From the NCBI GenBank assembly GCA_035701265.1, contig DASSNU010000015.1, forward strand, positions 62,001 through 126,000: a stretch of DNA of 64,000 bases, in the 5' to 3' direction. Position 1 is the first letter of the stretch, and the number at the start of each line of letters is the position of its first letter. Shown piece by piece: positions 34,534 through 43,654 of the stretch. The stretch comes from DASSNU01 sp035701265 (GTDB taxonomy: Bacteria > Gemmatimonadota > Gemmatimonadetes > Gemmatimonadales > Gemmatimonadaceae). The notes under the pieces were generated by a model. It made no database searches. It was not told where the DNA came from and saw only the letters and a program-made list of their open reading frames with translations. A program made the translations under genes and the position numbers.

Positions 34534-36003
34534 TCACGGTATCGCCACCGGCTTCCCGTCGATGTCGAGCAGCGTGATCGGCGCGATCTTCGTCGCGCGG
34601 AGCGGCGCCTCGATCACCGAGCGATCGCCGACCACGATGATGTCCAGGTGCGCCATGTCGATGTACTTTTTCGCCACGCGCACCAGGTCGTCTGCAGTGA
34701 CGGCGTTCACGTGCGATGCGTAGTCCTGGTAGTAGTCGGCCGGCAGCCCCTGCGTGTACAGACTGCCCACGGAGGCGGCAGTCGCCTCGACCGAGCTGAA
34801 GCGCCGCGGCAGGCTCTGGATGAGCGATGCCTTCCCCTGCGCGATCTCGTCATCGGTGAACGGAATGCCCCCCTGCACCCCCTCGAGCTGCTTCATGAAC
34901 TCGATGAGCGAGCTGTCGGTCTTGGCGGTCACCACGCCGCCGCCGGCCTCGAAGGCACCCGGCCCGCGCCCGAAGCCGAAGCCCGAGCCCACGCCGTAGC
35001 TCCACCCCTTCTCCTCGCGGATGTCGTGGTTGAGCCGCGACTGGAAGAGCACGCCGAGGATCGTGTTCATTACCTCGATGGCATAGTAGTCCGGCGTGCT
35101 GCGCGGTGGCCCGGGGAGCCCGATCGCGATGATCGACTGCGCCGCCTTGGGCTTGTCGACCAGATAGATGGTCGTCGGCCGGAGCGGCGGCGGGGGCGGG
35201 TACGCGAAGTCCGGCGGCGCGCCCCCTGCCGGCCACGCGCCCAACACGCGCGTCACCATGCTCTTCACCGCCGCCGGATCCACATCGCCGGCCACCGTGA
35301 TGACCGCGCGCCCCGGCTGGAAGTACGCGCGGTGGAAGGCGACGATGTCGTCGCGCGTGATGGACTTGACCGATTCCTCCGTCACCACGCGGCCGTATGG
35401 ATGATCGTCCCCGTACACCACCGTACTGAACACGCGACCGGCGATCGCCTGCGGCCTGTCGCGCGCCTGCGCGAGATTCACCAGCGTCCGTCCGCGCAAC
35501 CGCTCGAGCGCGTCGGCCGGGAAGCTCGGGTTGAGCAGCATGTCGGCGAGCAGTTTGAGCGCCGGCTCCAGCTTGTTGCTCAGCGCGGTGAAACCGATCG
35601 ACCCGCTCTCCCCTCCCACGTTCACGCCGATCCTCGTCCCGAGCATCTGCTCGGCGTCGGAGAGCTGCTCGCCGGTGAGCGACGTCGTCCCCTCGCTCAG
35701 CATCTGCGCGGTGAGGGACGCGACGCCCGGCTTGCTCGCCGGCTCGTAGTTGTCGCTCCCGCCGATGAAGGAGATGGTGAACGACACGAGCGGGAGATCG
35801 TGCTTCTCCGTGACCACCAACCGCGCGCCGTTGGGGAGCGTCTGCGTCGTCCACGATGGCACCACGAGCTTGGGCGGTGGACCGGGCGGTGGAACGACGT
35901 TCCGATCGAGCGACGCGGGCTCCTGCGCGGAAAGAGACTGTGGAGCCGCGGCCAGCGCGAGCGCCATGAGGGCGCTCCCGGTAACGATCCGTGGGGCGCG
36001 CAT
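34534..36003 (-). CDS. exported M16-family peptidase-like subunit lacking the HxxEH motif
   Basis: 489 residues, signal peptide about 1-26 (cleavage near SLSAQE). Two M16 halves are visible (LPNGARLVVTEKHDLPLVSFTISFIGG... and a C-terminal half with EEKGWSYGVGSGFGFGRGPGAFEAGGGV). The zinc HxxEH motif is replaced in the first half, so this is the non-catalytic, substrate-gripping partner of the M16 gene just upstream; the GWSYGVGS block is typical of such R/Y-type subunits. Its ATG overlaps the partner's stop by one base (TGATG), so the two should form a heterodimer outside the cytoplasm. Confidence 0.9.
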   Translation of the reverse strand: MRAPRIVTGSALMALALAAAPQSLSAQEPASLDRNVVPPPGPPPKLVVPSWTTQTLPNGARLVVTEKHDLPLVSFTISFIGGSDNYEPASKPGVASLTAQMLSEGTTSLTGEQLSDAEQMLGTRIGVNVGGESGSIGFTALSNKLEPALKLLADMLLNPSFPADALERLRGRTLVNLAQARDRPQAIAGRVFSTVVYGDDHPYGRVVTEESVKSITRDDIVAFHRAYFQPGRAVITVAGDVDPAAVKSMVTRVLGAWPAGGAPPDFAYPPPPPLRPTTIYLVDKPKAAQSIIAIGLPGPPRSTPDYYAIEVMNTILGVLFQSRLNHDIREEKGWSYGVGSGFGFGRGPGAFEAGGGVVTAKTDSSLIEFMKQLEGVQGGIPFTDDEIAQGKASLIQSLPRRFSSVEATAASVGSLYTQGLPADYYQDYASHVNAVTADDLVRVAKKYIDMAHLDIIVVGDRSVIEAPLRATKIAPITLLDIDGKPVAIP

Positions 36004-37460
36004 CAGTTGTCTCCCATGATGTAGTGGCCGCCGTCCGCGCTCACCGTCACCTTGACGCTCGCGTCGGACTTCGCCGCCAGCTCCGTCTTGCCGGCGGGAA
36101 CGATGCTCAGCACCACGTGATTGGCCGTGAGGTACTTCTTCGCGACGCGCTGCACGTCGGCCGCCTTCACCGCGCGCAGGCGGTTGTACTCCTCGTGGAA
36201 GTAGCTCGGGTCGTCGTGGAAGACGAGCCCCTGATCCAGCAGGTCGGCCTTGCCGAGGTTGGACTCGAGCGCGCTCACGAAGCTGAACTGCAGCCCCGCC
36301 GCCGCGCGCGCCATCTCTTCCGATGTGGGACCTTCCGCCTGGAGCTGCGCGACGACGGAATCGATCGTTCCTTCGATCTCCGTGAGCGAGTGACCCGGAC
36401 GTGGGACGACGATGACGACGAAGTCGCCCACGTTCTCATCCTGGTTGGGAAAGGCGTTCACCTGCGCGGCGGACTGCAGGTCGTACACCAGCGCCTTGGT
36501 GAGTCGCGCCGTGCGCGAGCCGGTCAGCACGTCGCTCAGGTACGAGAGCGCCTCGCTGTCACTGTCCTTCTCCCCCACCGCAGGGTAGTCGATGTACAGC
36601 CGGGGGACCTGCACCTGGTCCTCGTACACCAGCCGCTTGGGCGCGGTGAGCGTGACCGGCTTCACGTCGGGACGATGGATGGGCTCACCGCGCGGAAGGC
36701 CGGAGAAGTACTTCGTTATCCACTGCTTCACCTGCGCCGGGTCGAAGTCCCCCACGATGCTCATCGTCGCGTTGGACGGCGCGTAGTACAGCCGGAAGAA
36801 CCGCTTCACGTCGTCCACGGTGGCGTGCTGCAGGTCGGTCATGTATCCGACGACAGGCCACGAGTACGGGTTGGACGGCGGATACACCGCGGCGCTCATG
36901 ATCTCGAAGGCACGCCCGTACGGCTGGTTGTCGGTGGACTGGCGGCGTTCGTTCTGCACGATGCTCCGCTGCGCCACGAACTTCGTCGAGTCGAGCTTGT
37001 CGAGCAGAAAACCCATCCGGTCCGCCTCGATCCACAGCGCGCTCTCCAGATAGTTCGACGGCACGATGTCGTAGTAGTTCGTGCGGTCGTTGCTCGTGGA
37101 CGCGTTGTTCCCCCCACCCACGCCTTCCGTGAGCCGGTCCTGCAGCCCGTACGGCACGTGCGCCGAGCCGGTGAACATCGTGTGCTCGAACATGTGGGCG
37201 AACCCGGTGCGTCCCGGCTGCTCGTTCTTCGACCCCACGTGATACCAGATGTCCACCGCCACCTGCGGCGTGGAGTGATCGGGGGAGAGCAGCACCTCGA
37301 GCCCGTTCTTGAGCGTGATTCGCTCGAACGGAATGCGGATGTCGCCGCCGGAGCTCGGCGCCTGCTGCGCCGCCGCGGGTGCCGCGGCAAGCACGAGCGC
37401 CGCGAGGAGCATCACCGCCTGCGAGCGCAGTGCGGTACGTACGGATGGAGCCTGGCGCAC
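36003..37460 (-). CDS. exported zinc peptidase, M16 family (catalytic subunit)
   Basis: 485 residues from a GTG at 37460 with an AGGTGG site seven bases upstream. Signal peptide about 1-32 (cleavage near AAAQQA). The inverted zinc motif is HMFEH (His89, Glu92, His93), and the downstream Glu lies in the usual helix near residue 170 (VQNERRQSTDNQ). Pitrilysin/processing-peptidase-like, degrading short peptides. Forms an operon with the non-catalytic subunit immediately downstream. Confidence 0.92.
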   Translation of the reverse strand: MRQAPSVRTALRSQAVMLLAALVLAAAPAAAQQAPSSGGDIRIPFERITLKNGLEVLLSPDHSTPQVAVDIWYHVGSKNEQPGRTGFAHMFEHTMFTGSAHVPYGLQDRLTEGVGGGNNASTSNDRTNYYDIVPSNYLESALWIEADRMGFLLDKLDSTKFVAQRSIVQNERRQSTDNQPYGRAFEIMSAAVYPPSNPYSWPVVGYMTDLQHATVDDVKRFFRLYYAPSNATMSIVGDFDPAQVKQWITKYFSGLPRGEPIHRPDVKPVTLTAPKRLVYEDQVQVPRLYIDYPAVGEKDSDSEALSYLSDVLTGSRTARLTKALVYDLQSAAQVNAFPNQDENVGDFVVIVVPRPGHSLTEIEGTIDSVVAQLQAEGPTSEEMARAAAGLQFSFVSALESNLGKADLLDQGLVFHDDPSYFHEEYNRLRAVKAADVQRVAKKYLTANHVVLSIVPAGKTELAAKSDASVKVTVSADGGHYIMGDN

Positions 37461-37549
37461 AGGATCACCACCTGGTCTGGAGAGGGTTGTCTGCCGTGCC
37501 GGCTGGCGGCCGTGCAGAGCGGGAGACCGCGTCCGCACGGGCCGACCGT

Positions 37550-37578
37550 ATAAGAATGTGCGTGCAGCGGGGCCGCAA
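37550..37578 (-). promoter_or_regulatory. possible sigma-70 promoter for the M16 peptidase pair
   Basis: Minus strand: TTGCGG (37578-37573), 17 bases, TCTTAT (37555-37550). This gives a leader of about 80 bases before the GTG at 37460. It is a modest match to TTGACA/TATAAT in otherwise GC-rich DNA. Confidence 0.3.
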
Positions 37579-37885
37579 GCGAGGCTTGCGGGTGGGCCGG
37601 CATGGGAGAGACGTGCTCCGCCAGGGAGCGATCGGTCTGGCTGTTGGTGGGACGGGACAGCGGCTTCCGGGGTGGGTTCTCTGGTCCGCGCGGCTCGGCG
37701 CCCACCGTCATGCTCGCGAGGGACATCGTGCATCACGGGCATGCCGAACGTCAGTACAGTGGACATGCCGGTGTTGCGCCACGAGCCAAATGTGAGCCGA
37801 ATCGGTATGAGGGGAGGATCAGTTTGCTTTCGCTCAGGCTGTACCGGTGGCGGCCTGATTCCTCAAAGCACCGCGTCTGCGGGAA

Positions 37886-37909
37886 ACCCCGAGCGGTTCA
37901 GTTCGGGGT
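37886..37909. terminator. 7-bp hairpin downstream of the duplicated-domain lipoprotein gene
   Basis: ACCCCGA (37886-37892), 10-base loop, TCGGGGT (37903-37909), about 65 bases past the minus-strand stop at 37974. A short TTT follows on the minus strand. Weak terminator candidate. Confidence 0.4.
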
Positions 37910-37973
37910 ACCACGCCTTGCGTTGGGGAACACGTCACCAGACTCGCCGTGCCTCGGAGTCGCATTGGGCCCG

Positions 37974-39119
37974 TCACCGCATGATACCTGGTGCGAAGAT
38001 TACGTCGCTACACGTCACATCCCCACGTTGAGCTTCAAGATTCATGACGACCTCGTCGCTCTCTTGCGCCGTGACAACGAGCAGTACGGTCGCATAAGGC
38101 AGCCGCCAACGTCTGCCGTGCTGTTTGTTATCTGACGTTTGGCATTGCTCACCCTGGCCGAGGCGTACGTCGATGTCGTCCGCTAGCGACTCCAACGTGG
38201 GAGCATAGCTGCTCTCGGGGATCTCGACTTCCCAGCCAGCCGCCAGGATGTCACCCGTGGCAGGCCGTGTATAGATGTAATACTCGCGATGATGCCGAGA
38301 CGAGTGGCAGGCGAGCAAGAGATCCGGACGCTCCGTCAAGCGAAAGAGCCCAGCATTGGCAGGCTCGAAGCAGTCTACCGTGCGGTGGCGCGTGGTGTCG
38401 GCGAGTGAGAGGTCCACCATAGCGGCGACCGCCCAGGGGAGCAGTTCGTGATCACGGTCCGCGACGGAATCGGGAGCACCGCTGTGCAGTGACTCTCGCC
38501 CCGATCCTCCTGGCGGAAGGCCCTCCATCAGCGGAAGAAACTGCATATTCGTGCACGCGACATGACCAGGTTGTGCTTCCAGGGTCAGTTGCCCCGCGAT
38601 GGAGCTCGATGCAATGCCGGACATGAAGACTGTTGCATCCGGTAAGTCCCATCGACGGTCACGCCTGCCACGGACACCGACATGGCACATATGACCCGAG
38701 CCGAGTTGCATGTCGAGAGCACGCGCGATCGAGTCCAGAACAACCGAGTAGCGATTGATAGGGATATCGATCTGACGTCCAGCGGCGAGAATGACACCGG
38801 TCTCGGGCACGAAGTACACGTAATCCAGTTCTGGTCCATGCAACGCGGAACACGCTTGAACTGACATTCGGGCCGACGACCCGGCTGGAAGCTGGTTCCG
38901 ACCCTCAGGCGGCTCGAAGCAATGCACGTCCATTCGCGTGGTGTCAGCGAGTGACAGATCCATCATCGCCGCAACCGCCCACGGAAGCGGCTCGCGATGC
39001 CGCGCCGCGACGGAGTCCGGGGAATGGCTGCGCACCCGAGGTGCCGTGCTCGCGCACGCACTACATACCGCGATGATACCGACGCACCATATTCGGCGCC
39101 CGCGTTCACGGGCGCTCAT
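37974..39119 (-). CDS. lipoprotein with an internally duplicated domain, unknown function
   Basis: 381 residues from the ATG at 39119; the signal peptide ends in a lipobox near VCSAC. Two copies of one domain follow: each opens with LPWAVAAM(M/V)DLSLADTTR and a CFEP motif, then a Y-(V/I)-Y strand with ETGVILAAG or ATGDILAAGW, a line of IxIP/EIPE, LDSIARALDMQLG or LESLADDIDVRLG, a C-containing loop, RRW(D/R)LP(D/Y)ATV, and NLEAQ/TLEAQPG..VACT or VTCS. Copies are about 45% alike by eye. GC is lower than in the flanking genes. Family not recognised. Confidence 0.75.
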   Translation of the reverse strand: MSARERGRRIWCVGIIAVCSACASTAPRVRSHSPDSVAARHREPLPWAVAAMMDLSLADTTRMDVHCFEPPEGRNQLPAGSSARMSVQACSALHGPELDYVYFVPETGVILAAGRQIDIPINRYSVVLDSIARALDMQLGSGHMCHVGVRGRRDRRWDLPDATVFMSGIASSSIAGQLTLEAQPGHVACTNMQFLPLMEGLPPGGSGRESLHSGAPDSVADRDHELLPWAVAAMVDLSLADTTRHRTVDCFEPANAGLFRLTERPDLLLACHSSRHHREYYIYTRPATGDILAAGWEVEIPESSYAPTLESLADDIDVRLGQGEQCQTSDNKQHGRRWRLPYATVLLVVTAQESDEVVMNLEAQRGDVTCSDVIFAPGIMR

Positions 39120-39266
39120 ACGTACCGCCGCCGGCGGCGTGCGGTAGGGCACGCTCGCTAACCGAAGCGCAAACGACTTGCGGGACACGGCCGGAAGAGC
39201 CTCCCTGATGCTCCAGCGCTATGGGAACCCGTCACATATGCCTGCGTGAAATGGAGACGTTCGCCA

Positions 39267-39494
39267 TCACCGCGTGTTGCACAGCGTAGCGGCTATCATC
39301 CAGACCAGACCGACGATCACGATTGCCCCGGGGACTCTGATCGCCATCAACTCGCATGGCGTAAACGTCGACTTGCGATTGTAACTGAGGATGCGAAAGA
39401 AGGTTCGCGTGGCGAATACGGCCCAGCAGTTCAGGGCCAGCGCAAATACGCCGAAAGCGAGGCTCCATCGATCCACGAAATATTCACCAGCCAT
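39267..39494 (-). CDS. small membrane protein, unknown function
   Basis: 75 residues from the ATG at 39494 (MAGEYFVDRW), preceded by AGGA six bases upstream. Two hydrophobic helices are visible: LAFGVFALALNCWAVFA and VPGAIVIVGLVWMIAATLC. A longer frame to 39563 exists, but the ribosome-binding site favours this start. Family not recognised. Lies in the lower-GC stretch beside the duplicated-domain lipoprotein. Confidence 0.55.
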   Translation of the reverse strand: MAGEYFVDRWSLAFGVFALALNCWAVFATRTFFRILSYNRKSTFTPCELMAIRVPGAIVIVGLVWMIAATLCNTR

Positions 39495-39738
39495 GGCTGA
39501 TCCTGGTTGCAGAGAGTACGGGTGGTCATAGACGACGTACATCCCTGGGCGAGTGTCGCACAAGCAAACGCGAAGAGCGGCAGGCAGCGCTCACGCCACC
39601 TACCGCCCTCCGCACCCCCCGGGTTCAATCCCGGCGAGGCATCCTCCAGAGCATTCTCTACTTCCCTTCCGGCCACGCTGCCGCGGTTCTCACACCGCTA
39701 CCGCGCTCACTCACTCGCGGCGCTCCGGCCCCACCCCC

Positions 39739-40857
39739 TCACGTCTTCGCCAACCGCACCACCGGCAGCACGATCTCCACGGCGTCCGACACTCCACTCC
39801 CCACCTTCGCGCTGTCGCTCGTCACGCTGTCCGGACGCGTGCTGCTGTCCGCAGGCGTCGTCTCCGGAGGCGTGACCGGTTCCACCGCTGCCGGTGCGGT
39901 CGCGCTCCGCTGTTCCTTCCACTCCTTCACCTGCGCCGCGAACTGATCGCCGAGCATCCCTACGTCCACGCTGTCTACACCGGGGAGATCGGTACGCCCA
40001 TCCACACGAGCGAGGTTCACCTGCGCCTTGGCGTTCGTGCTGTCGATCGCCAGCGCGGCGCGGTACGCTTCGCCCGCGCGCACCAGGTGCCCCGTCCGCT
40101 CCAGCGCGATGCCGAGGTTGTTCTCGAAGACCGTCACGCCGTCGTCCAACTGTACCGCACGCGAGAGCGGGCCGAGCGCTTCCTCGTAACGCCCGCGCTG
40201 GATGAGGAGCAGCCCCATGTTGTTCATCGACCACGCGTCTTCCGGGTCGAGCGCGAGCGCCTCACGGTACGAGGCGAGCGCGCTGTCCACGTCGCCCAGC
40301 GCCGCATGCACGCGCGCCATCACGCGATGCGCATCGGGAGAGTCGGGGTCGAGCTGCACCGCCGCCGACACACGCTCCAGCGCGTCCTTTGGACGGTCCA
40401 GCTCGAGCAGTACGCGGCTCGAATTCACCAGCGACTTCACGTGCGAGGGATCGCGCGCCAGCGCGCTGTCGAACGCACTCTCCGCGCGCTCCAGATCGCC
40501 ACTCTTCCACGCCGACAGTCCGAGCATGTAGTGCCCCCACGCGTTCTCCGGGTGCCCGCGCGTGTACGCGTCGAACTTGGCGGTGGCCTCGTCGAAACGC
40601 TTGGCGGTGAAGGCGGACTCCGCTTCGGCGTACGAGATGTTCTCCGGGATCACCGATCCCGCGTTGGCGGGGGTGGTCACCACAGTGGGCGCGGTAGTCG
40701 TCGTCGCGGGTGCAGGCGTCTTGGGCGGGGCGGCCTCGGCGGTCTTCGTTCCGCCTGATCCGTCGCCGCAGGCGGTGATCGCCAGCACGGCGGCCATCGT
40801 GAGGATGGCGGGGACGGCCGAGTCGGCCACGCGGGTGATGATGGGGGTGGTGCGCAT
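39739..40857 (-). CDS. TPR-repeat lipoprotein
   Basis: 372 residues. A strong AGGAGG lies five bases before the ATG. Lipobox LAITAC (Cys about residue 30), then a Thr/Pro/Ala-rich linker (to about 75). Five or so tetratricopeptide units follow: AESAFTAKRFDEATAKFDAYTRGHPEN, AWGHYMLGLSAWKSGDLERAESAFDSALARDPSH, VKSLVNSSRVLLELDRPKDALERVSAAVQLDPDS, then AHRVMARVHAALGDVDSALASYREALALDPED and two more. The tail (300-372) is Thr/Ser/Pro-rich. A scaffold anchored in a membrane; the partner is unknown. Divergent from the universal-stress protein, with twin palindromes between them. Confidence 0.88.
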   Translation of the reverse strand: MRTTPIITRVADSAVPAILTMAAVLAITACGDGSGGTKTAEAAPPKTPAPATTTTAPTVVTTPANAGSVIPENISYAEAESAFTAKRFDEATAKFDAYTRGHPENAWGHYMLGLSAWKSGDLERAESAFDSALARDPSHVKSLVNSSRVLLELDRPKDALERVSAAVQLDPDSPDAHRVMARVHAALGDVDSALASYREALALDPEDAWSMNNMGLLLIQRGRYEEALGPLSRAVQLDDGVTVFENNLGIALERTGHLVRAGEAYRAALAIDSTNAKAQVNLARVDGRTDLPGVDSVDVGMLGDQFAAQVKEWKEQRSATAPAAVEPVTPPETTPADSSTRPDSVTSDSAKVGSGVSDAVEIVLPVVRLAKT

Positions 40858-41264
40858 ACGCTCCTCCTCTCGTTGCGCGCCCGGGCGGGGCGCTGGTGTG
40901 GGTCGTTCCATCGCGCCGCCCTGTAATGGCAAGCGGTCGGCCCGGGCCGGATAGCGCCTGTCCATATCCCTATGTCGTTTAGATACTGCCACTTACGCAT
41001 GCACTGTCGTTGGCCTCGCGGCACCGATGTGTCCATCTGGACACACGATCCTGAGGGCCATGTGTCCATCTGGACACACCTCGTCTCGCCCGGTCCTGCA
41101 TGGCCGCAACCGGCACCGCACGGGCAGTCGCCGCGTCCGGCGTCGCGCTCTCGGAGCAACTCGTGCAGACTCATTGCAGAGAAATGCGGCGTCACGCGGC
41201 GCCCGCTGATGAACGAGGGTTCGCACCGAGCAGCGCTCTATCGCCTGCGCGAGGGAGGTAGCGC
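40858..41264. other. 407-base divergent control region
   Basis: Between the TPR lipoprotein (minus) and the universal-stress protein (plus). Holds twin 18-base palindromes (listed separately), a CGGCCCGGGCCG palindrome at 40938-40949, and a lone TGTCCAT half-site near 40959. I find no convincing sigma-70 or sigma-54 promoter. No supported gene. Confidence 0.5.
41028..41078. promoter_or_regulatory. twin 18-base operator palindromes
   Basis: TGTGTCCATCTGGACACA occurs exactly at 41028-41045 and again at 41061-41078, centres 33 bases apart (about three helical turns, so the same DNA face). Each copy has 8-base arms around TC. The identity extends to 20 bases (41027-41046 / 41060-41079). Position midway between two divergent starts suggests one dimeric regulator acting on either or both genes. 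Confidence 0.7.
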
Positions 41265-42251
41265 ATGATCTCCGTCATCGTCGTACCACTCGACGGCTCG
41301 CCGCTGGCCGAGGCCGCGCTACCCACCGCGGTCGCGCTCGCGAACGCGGCGCGCGCCACGATGCACCTGGTGCTCGCGCACGTTCCGATCATCGATCCCG
41401 AGCTCCCCTCGTTCGCGGCGGTGGACCACTACGCGCGCGAGCAGGAGAGCGCCTATCTCGCCGCCGCAGCATCACGGATCTCCGCCGGCGGTGTGAAGGT
41501 GACGACGTCCATCGAAGAGAACCTTGCGGGGAGCGCGATCGTCCAGGCCGCCGAGCGCGAGCATGCCGACCTGATCGTGATGGCCACGCACGGCCGCACC
41601 GGCCTGAGCCGCGCGTGGATGGGGAGCGTGGCCGACGCCGTCGTTCAGCAGGCCCGAATCCCCGTGCTGCTCGTGCGCCCGAAGGAAGGCGATGAGGACA
41701 CGCGGCGCACGGTGCGTGCGGAGGACGACGTCACGCACGCTGCGGCAGCAGACGCGAACGCCGGCAGCATGACTCCGGCACCGCTCTTCACGCGCATCCT
41801 CATCCCGCTCGACGGCTCGGTTGCGGCGGAGTCCATCCTCCCGCACGCACTGGCCGTCGGCGCGCTGGGCGGCGCGAGCTACGACCTGCTGCGCGTGGTG
41901 CGCCCGGTCATGGTCCCCATCCACCCGTATACGTTCGCGGCCGAGGGCACCATCGTCGACACGGGCATCGAGGAGAGCGAGATGGAGCGCGCGCGTGCAT
42001 ATCTGGACGACGCCGCGCGCACGGTGCGCAGCATGGCACCCGGGAGCACCGTGGCCACGGACGTGTGCCTGTCCGACAGCCCGGCGCGTGCGATACTCGA
42101 TCGCGCACGCGGCGCAGAATCCGACCTCGTGGCGCTCACCACCACCGGGCGTGGTCTCACGCGCCTCGTGCTCGGCAGTGTGACGGACAAGGTGCTCCGC
42201 GCCGGCACGCTCCCCGTGCTCCTCTTCCGCCCGCCGCGCACGGAGCAGTAG
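41265..42251 (+). CDS. tandem universal-stress (UspA) domain protein
   Basis: 328 residues, two Usp domains (about 1-145 and 165-328). Each opens with VIVVPLDGS/ILIPLDGS and ends with the ATP-binding G-x2-G-x9-GS pattern: THGRTGLSRAWMGSVADAV and TTGRGLTRLVLGSVTDKV. Cytoplasmic stress-response nucleotide-binding protein. GGGAGG lies six bases before the ATG. Converges on the sigma-54 regulator gene with a 12-base gap. Confidence 0.92.
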   Translation: MISVIVVPLDGSPLAEAALPTAVALANAARATMHLVLAHVPIIDPELPSFAAVDHYAREQESAYLAAAASRISAGGVKVTTSIEENLAGSAIVQAAEREHADLIVMATHGRTGLSRAWMGSVADAVVQQARIPVLLVRPKEGDEDTRRTVRAEDDVTHAAAADANAGSMTPAPLFTRILIPLDGSVAAESILPHALAVGALGGASYDLLRVVRPVMVPIHPYTFAAEGTIVDTGIEESEMERARAYLDDAARTVRSMAPGSTVATDVCLSDSPARAILDRARGAESDLVALTTTGRGLTRLVLGSVTDKVLRAGTLPVLLFRPPRTEQ

Positions 42252-42263
42252 CGCGCCGCGACG

Positions 42264-43637
42264 TTACTCGCGCGCGATCCCGTGGCGGCGCATGATCTTG
42301 AGCAGGCTCGCGTGATCGGCGAGCCCCAACTCCTCCGCCGTGCGCGTGATCTGCCACTCGTTCCGCTCGAGCGCGAGGAGCACGATCTGCCGCTCCGCTT
42401 CCGTCTTCTGATCGAGGAACGATCCCCTGCGCTGCGCCGCGGCGGTCGCGGGCGTTCTGGCCGTGGTGCCGGCGCTCCTGATCTCCGCCGGCACCGCGTC
42501 CGCGTCGATCACGTCGCCGTCCGATGCGATCACCATCCGCTCCACCACATTGCGCAGCTCGCGCACGTTGTTGCGATGCCAGTCGTACGCCATGAGCAGT
42601 GCGAGCGCGGGCTCCGCCACGCGCTTGGGCCGCATGCCGAATCGCTCGCACGTCACGGCGAGCAGGTGCTCCACCAGGATGGGGACGTCCGACAGCCGCT
42701 CGCGCAGCGGCGGCACGCGCAGCACGTGCACGTTCAACCGGAAGTAGAGATCCTGACGGAAGCGCTTCTCCTCCACTTCCTTCTCCAGCTCGCGATGCGT
42801 GGCGGTCACCACGCGCGCGGGCACGGGAATGGGTTTCGTGGAGCCCACGCGCACCACCTGCCGCTCCTCGAGCACGCGCAGCAGCTTGGCCTGCATGGCG
42901 AGCGGCAGCTCGCCGATCTCGTCCAGGAAGATCGTCCCCTTCCCCGCCGACTCGAACGCGCCCTTGCGGAGCGTGGCCGCCCCGGTGAACGCGCCGCGCT
43001 CGTGCCCGAACAGCTCGCTCTCCACCAACGACTCCGGCAGCGCCGCGCAGTTGAGCGCCACGAACGGCTCGCGCGACACGCCGCTCAACCGATGAATGTC
43101 GCGCGCCACCAGCTCCTTCCCCGATCCGCTCTCCCCGATGATGAGCACCGCGCTCGGCACCGGCGCCACCCGCGCGATGGCGTCCTTGAGCGCGCGCATC
43201 GGCGCGCTGTCGCCGAGTAGCGCGGATTCTTCCGCGGCGTAATGGCGGAGCGTCGTCACCTCTTGCAGGAGACGATGCCGCTCCACCGCGTTCTCGACCT
43301 CGCGCGCCACGCGCTCCATCGACTCGCTCTTGTCGATGAACGTGTACGCGCCCGACTTGATCGCCTGCACGCACCGGTCGTAGTTCCCCGTGCCGGTGTA
43401 GACGATGACGGGAACGTCGATCCCGCGCTCCTTCATGGCGCGCATGACGGCAAAGCCATCCATGCGCGGCATCTCGAGGTCGAGGATGACGCAGTCCACC
43501 GCTTCGCGCGCGAGGACCTCGAGCGCCTCGGCGCCCCCTGGCGCGACGAGCGTGTCGAGCCCCGCCAGGCGGCGCAGGTCGTACGCGTACTGCTCCGCCA
43601 GCGGGGCGACGTCGTCGACAATGAGGACGATAGGCAT
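42264..43637 (-). CDS. NtrC-type sigma-54-dependent response regulator
   Basis: 457 residues: receiver domain (1-120; Asp8/Asp9 acidic pair, phospho-acceptor Asp53), AAA+ domain (about 145-380; Walker A IGESGSGKE, the sigma-54 contact loop GAFTGA, Walker B IFLDEIG, R-finger block RFRQDLYFRLNV), and a C-terminal Fis-type HTH (QIVLLALERNEWQITRTAEELGLADHASLLKIMRRHG). The GAFTGA loop is intact, so it should activate sigma-54 promoters. Lies 17 bases after the kinase stop; partner of that kinase. Confidence 0.94.
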   Translation of the reverse strand: MPIVLIVDDVAPLAEQYAYDLRRLAGLDTLVAPGGAEALEVLAREAVDCVILDLEMPRMDGFAVMRAMKERGIDVPVIVYTGTGNYDRCVQAIKSGAYTFIDKSESMERVAREVENAVERHRLLQEVTTLRHYAAEESALLGDSAPMRALKDAIARVAPVPSAVLIIGESGSGKELVARDIHRLSGVSREPFVALNCAALPESLVESELFGHERGAFTGAATLRKGAFESAGKGTIFLDEIGELPLAMQAKLLRVLEERQVVRVGSTKPIPVPARVVTATHRELEKEVEEKRFRQDLYFRLNVHVLRVPPLRERLSDVPILVEHLLAVTCERFGMRPKRVAEPALALLMAYDWHRNNVRELRNVVERMVIASDGDVIDADAVPAEIRSAGTTARTPATAAAQRRGSFLDQKTEAERQIVLLALERNEWQITRTAEELGLADHASLLKIMRRHGIARE

Positions 43638-43654
43638 CTCGGGATGATACGGCG

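Larger units (their letters stand above)
37461..37973. other. 513-base gap upstream of the M16 operon
   Basis: GC is lower than in flanking genes. Two small features can be named and are listed separately: a weak promoter at 37550-37578 for the M16 operon, and a hairpin at 37886-37909. Short frames on both strands here lack protein-like composition, so I call no gene. Confidence 0.45.

Noticed and set aside
37602..38135. Plus-strand 177-codon frame in the gap upstream of the M16 operon
   Set aside because: No signal, motif or ribosome-binding site; composition is unlike the other proteins and it overlaps the end of a real minus-strand gene.
39619..39634. GGTTCAATCC-like T-arm of a tRNA, and possible attachment-site remnant
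   Set aside because: The stem-loop is one base short, and no acceptor, D-arm or anticodon arm can be folded on either side.
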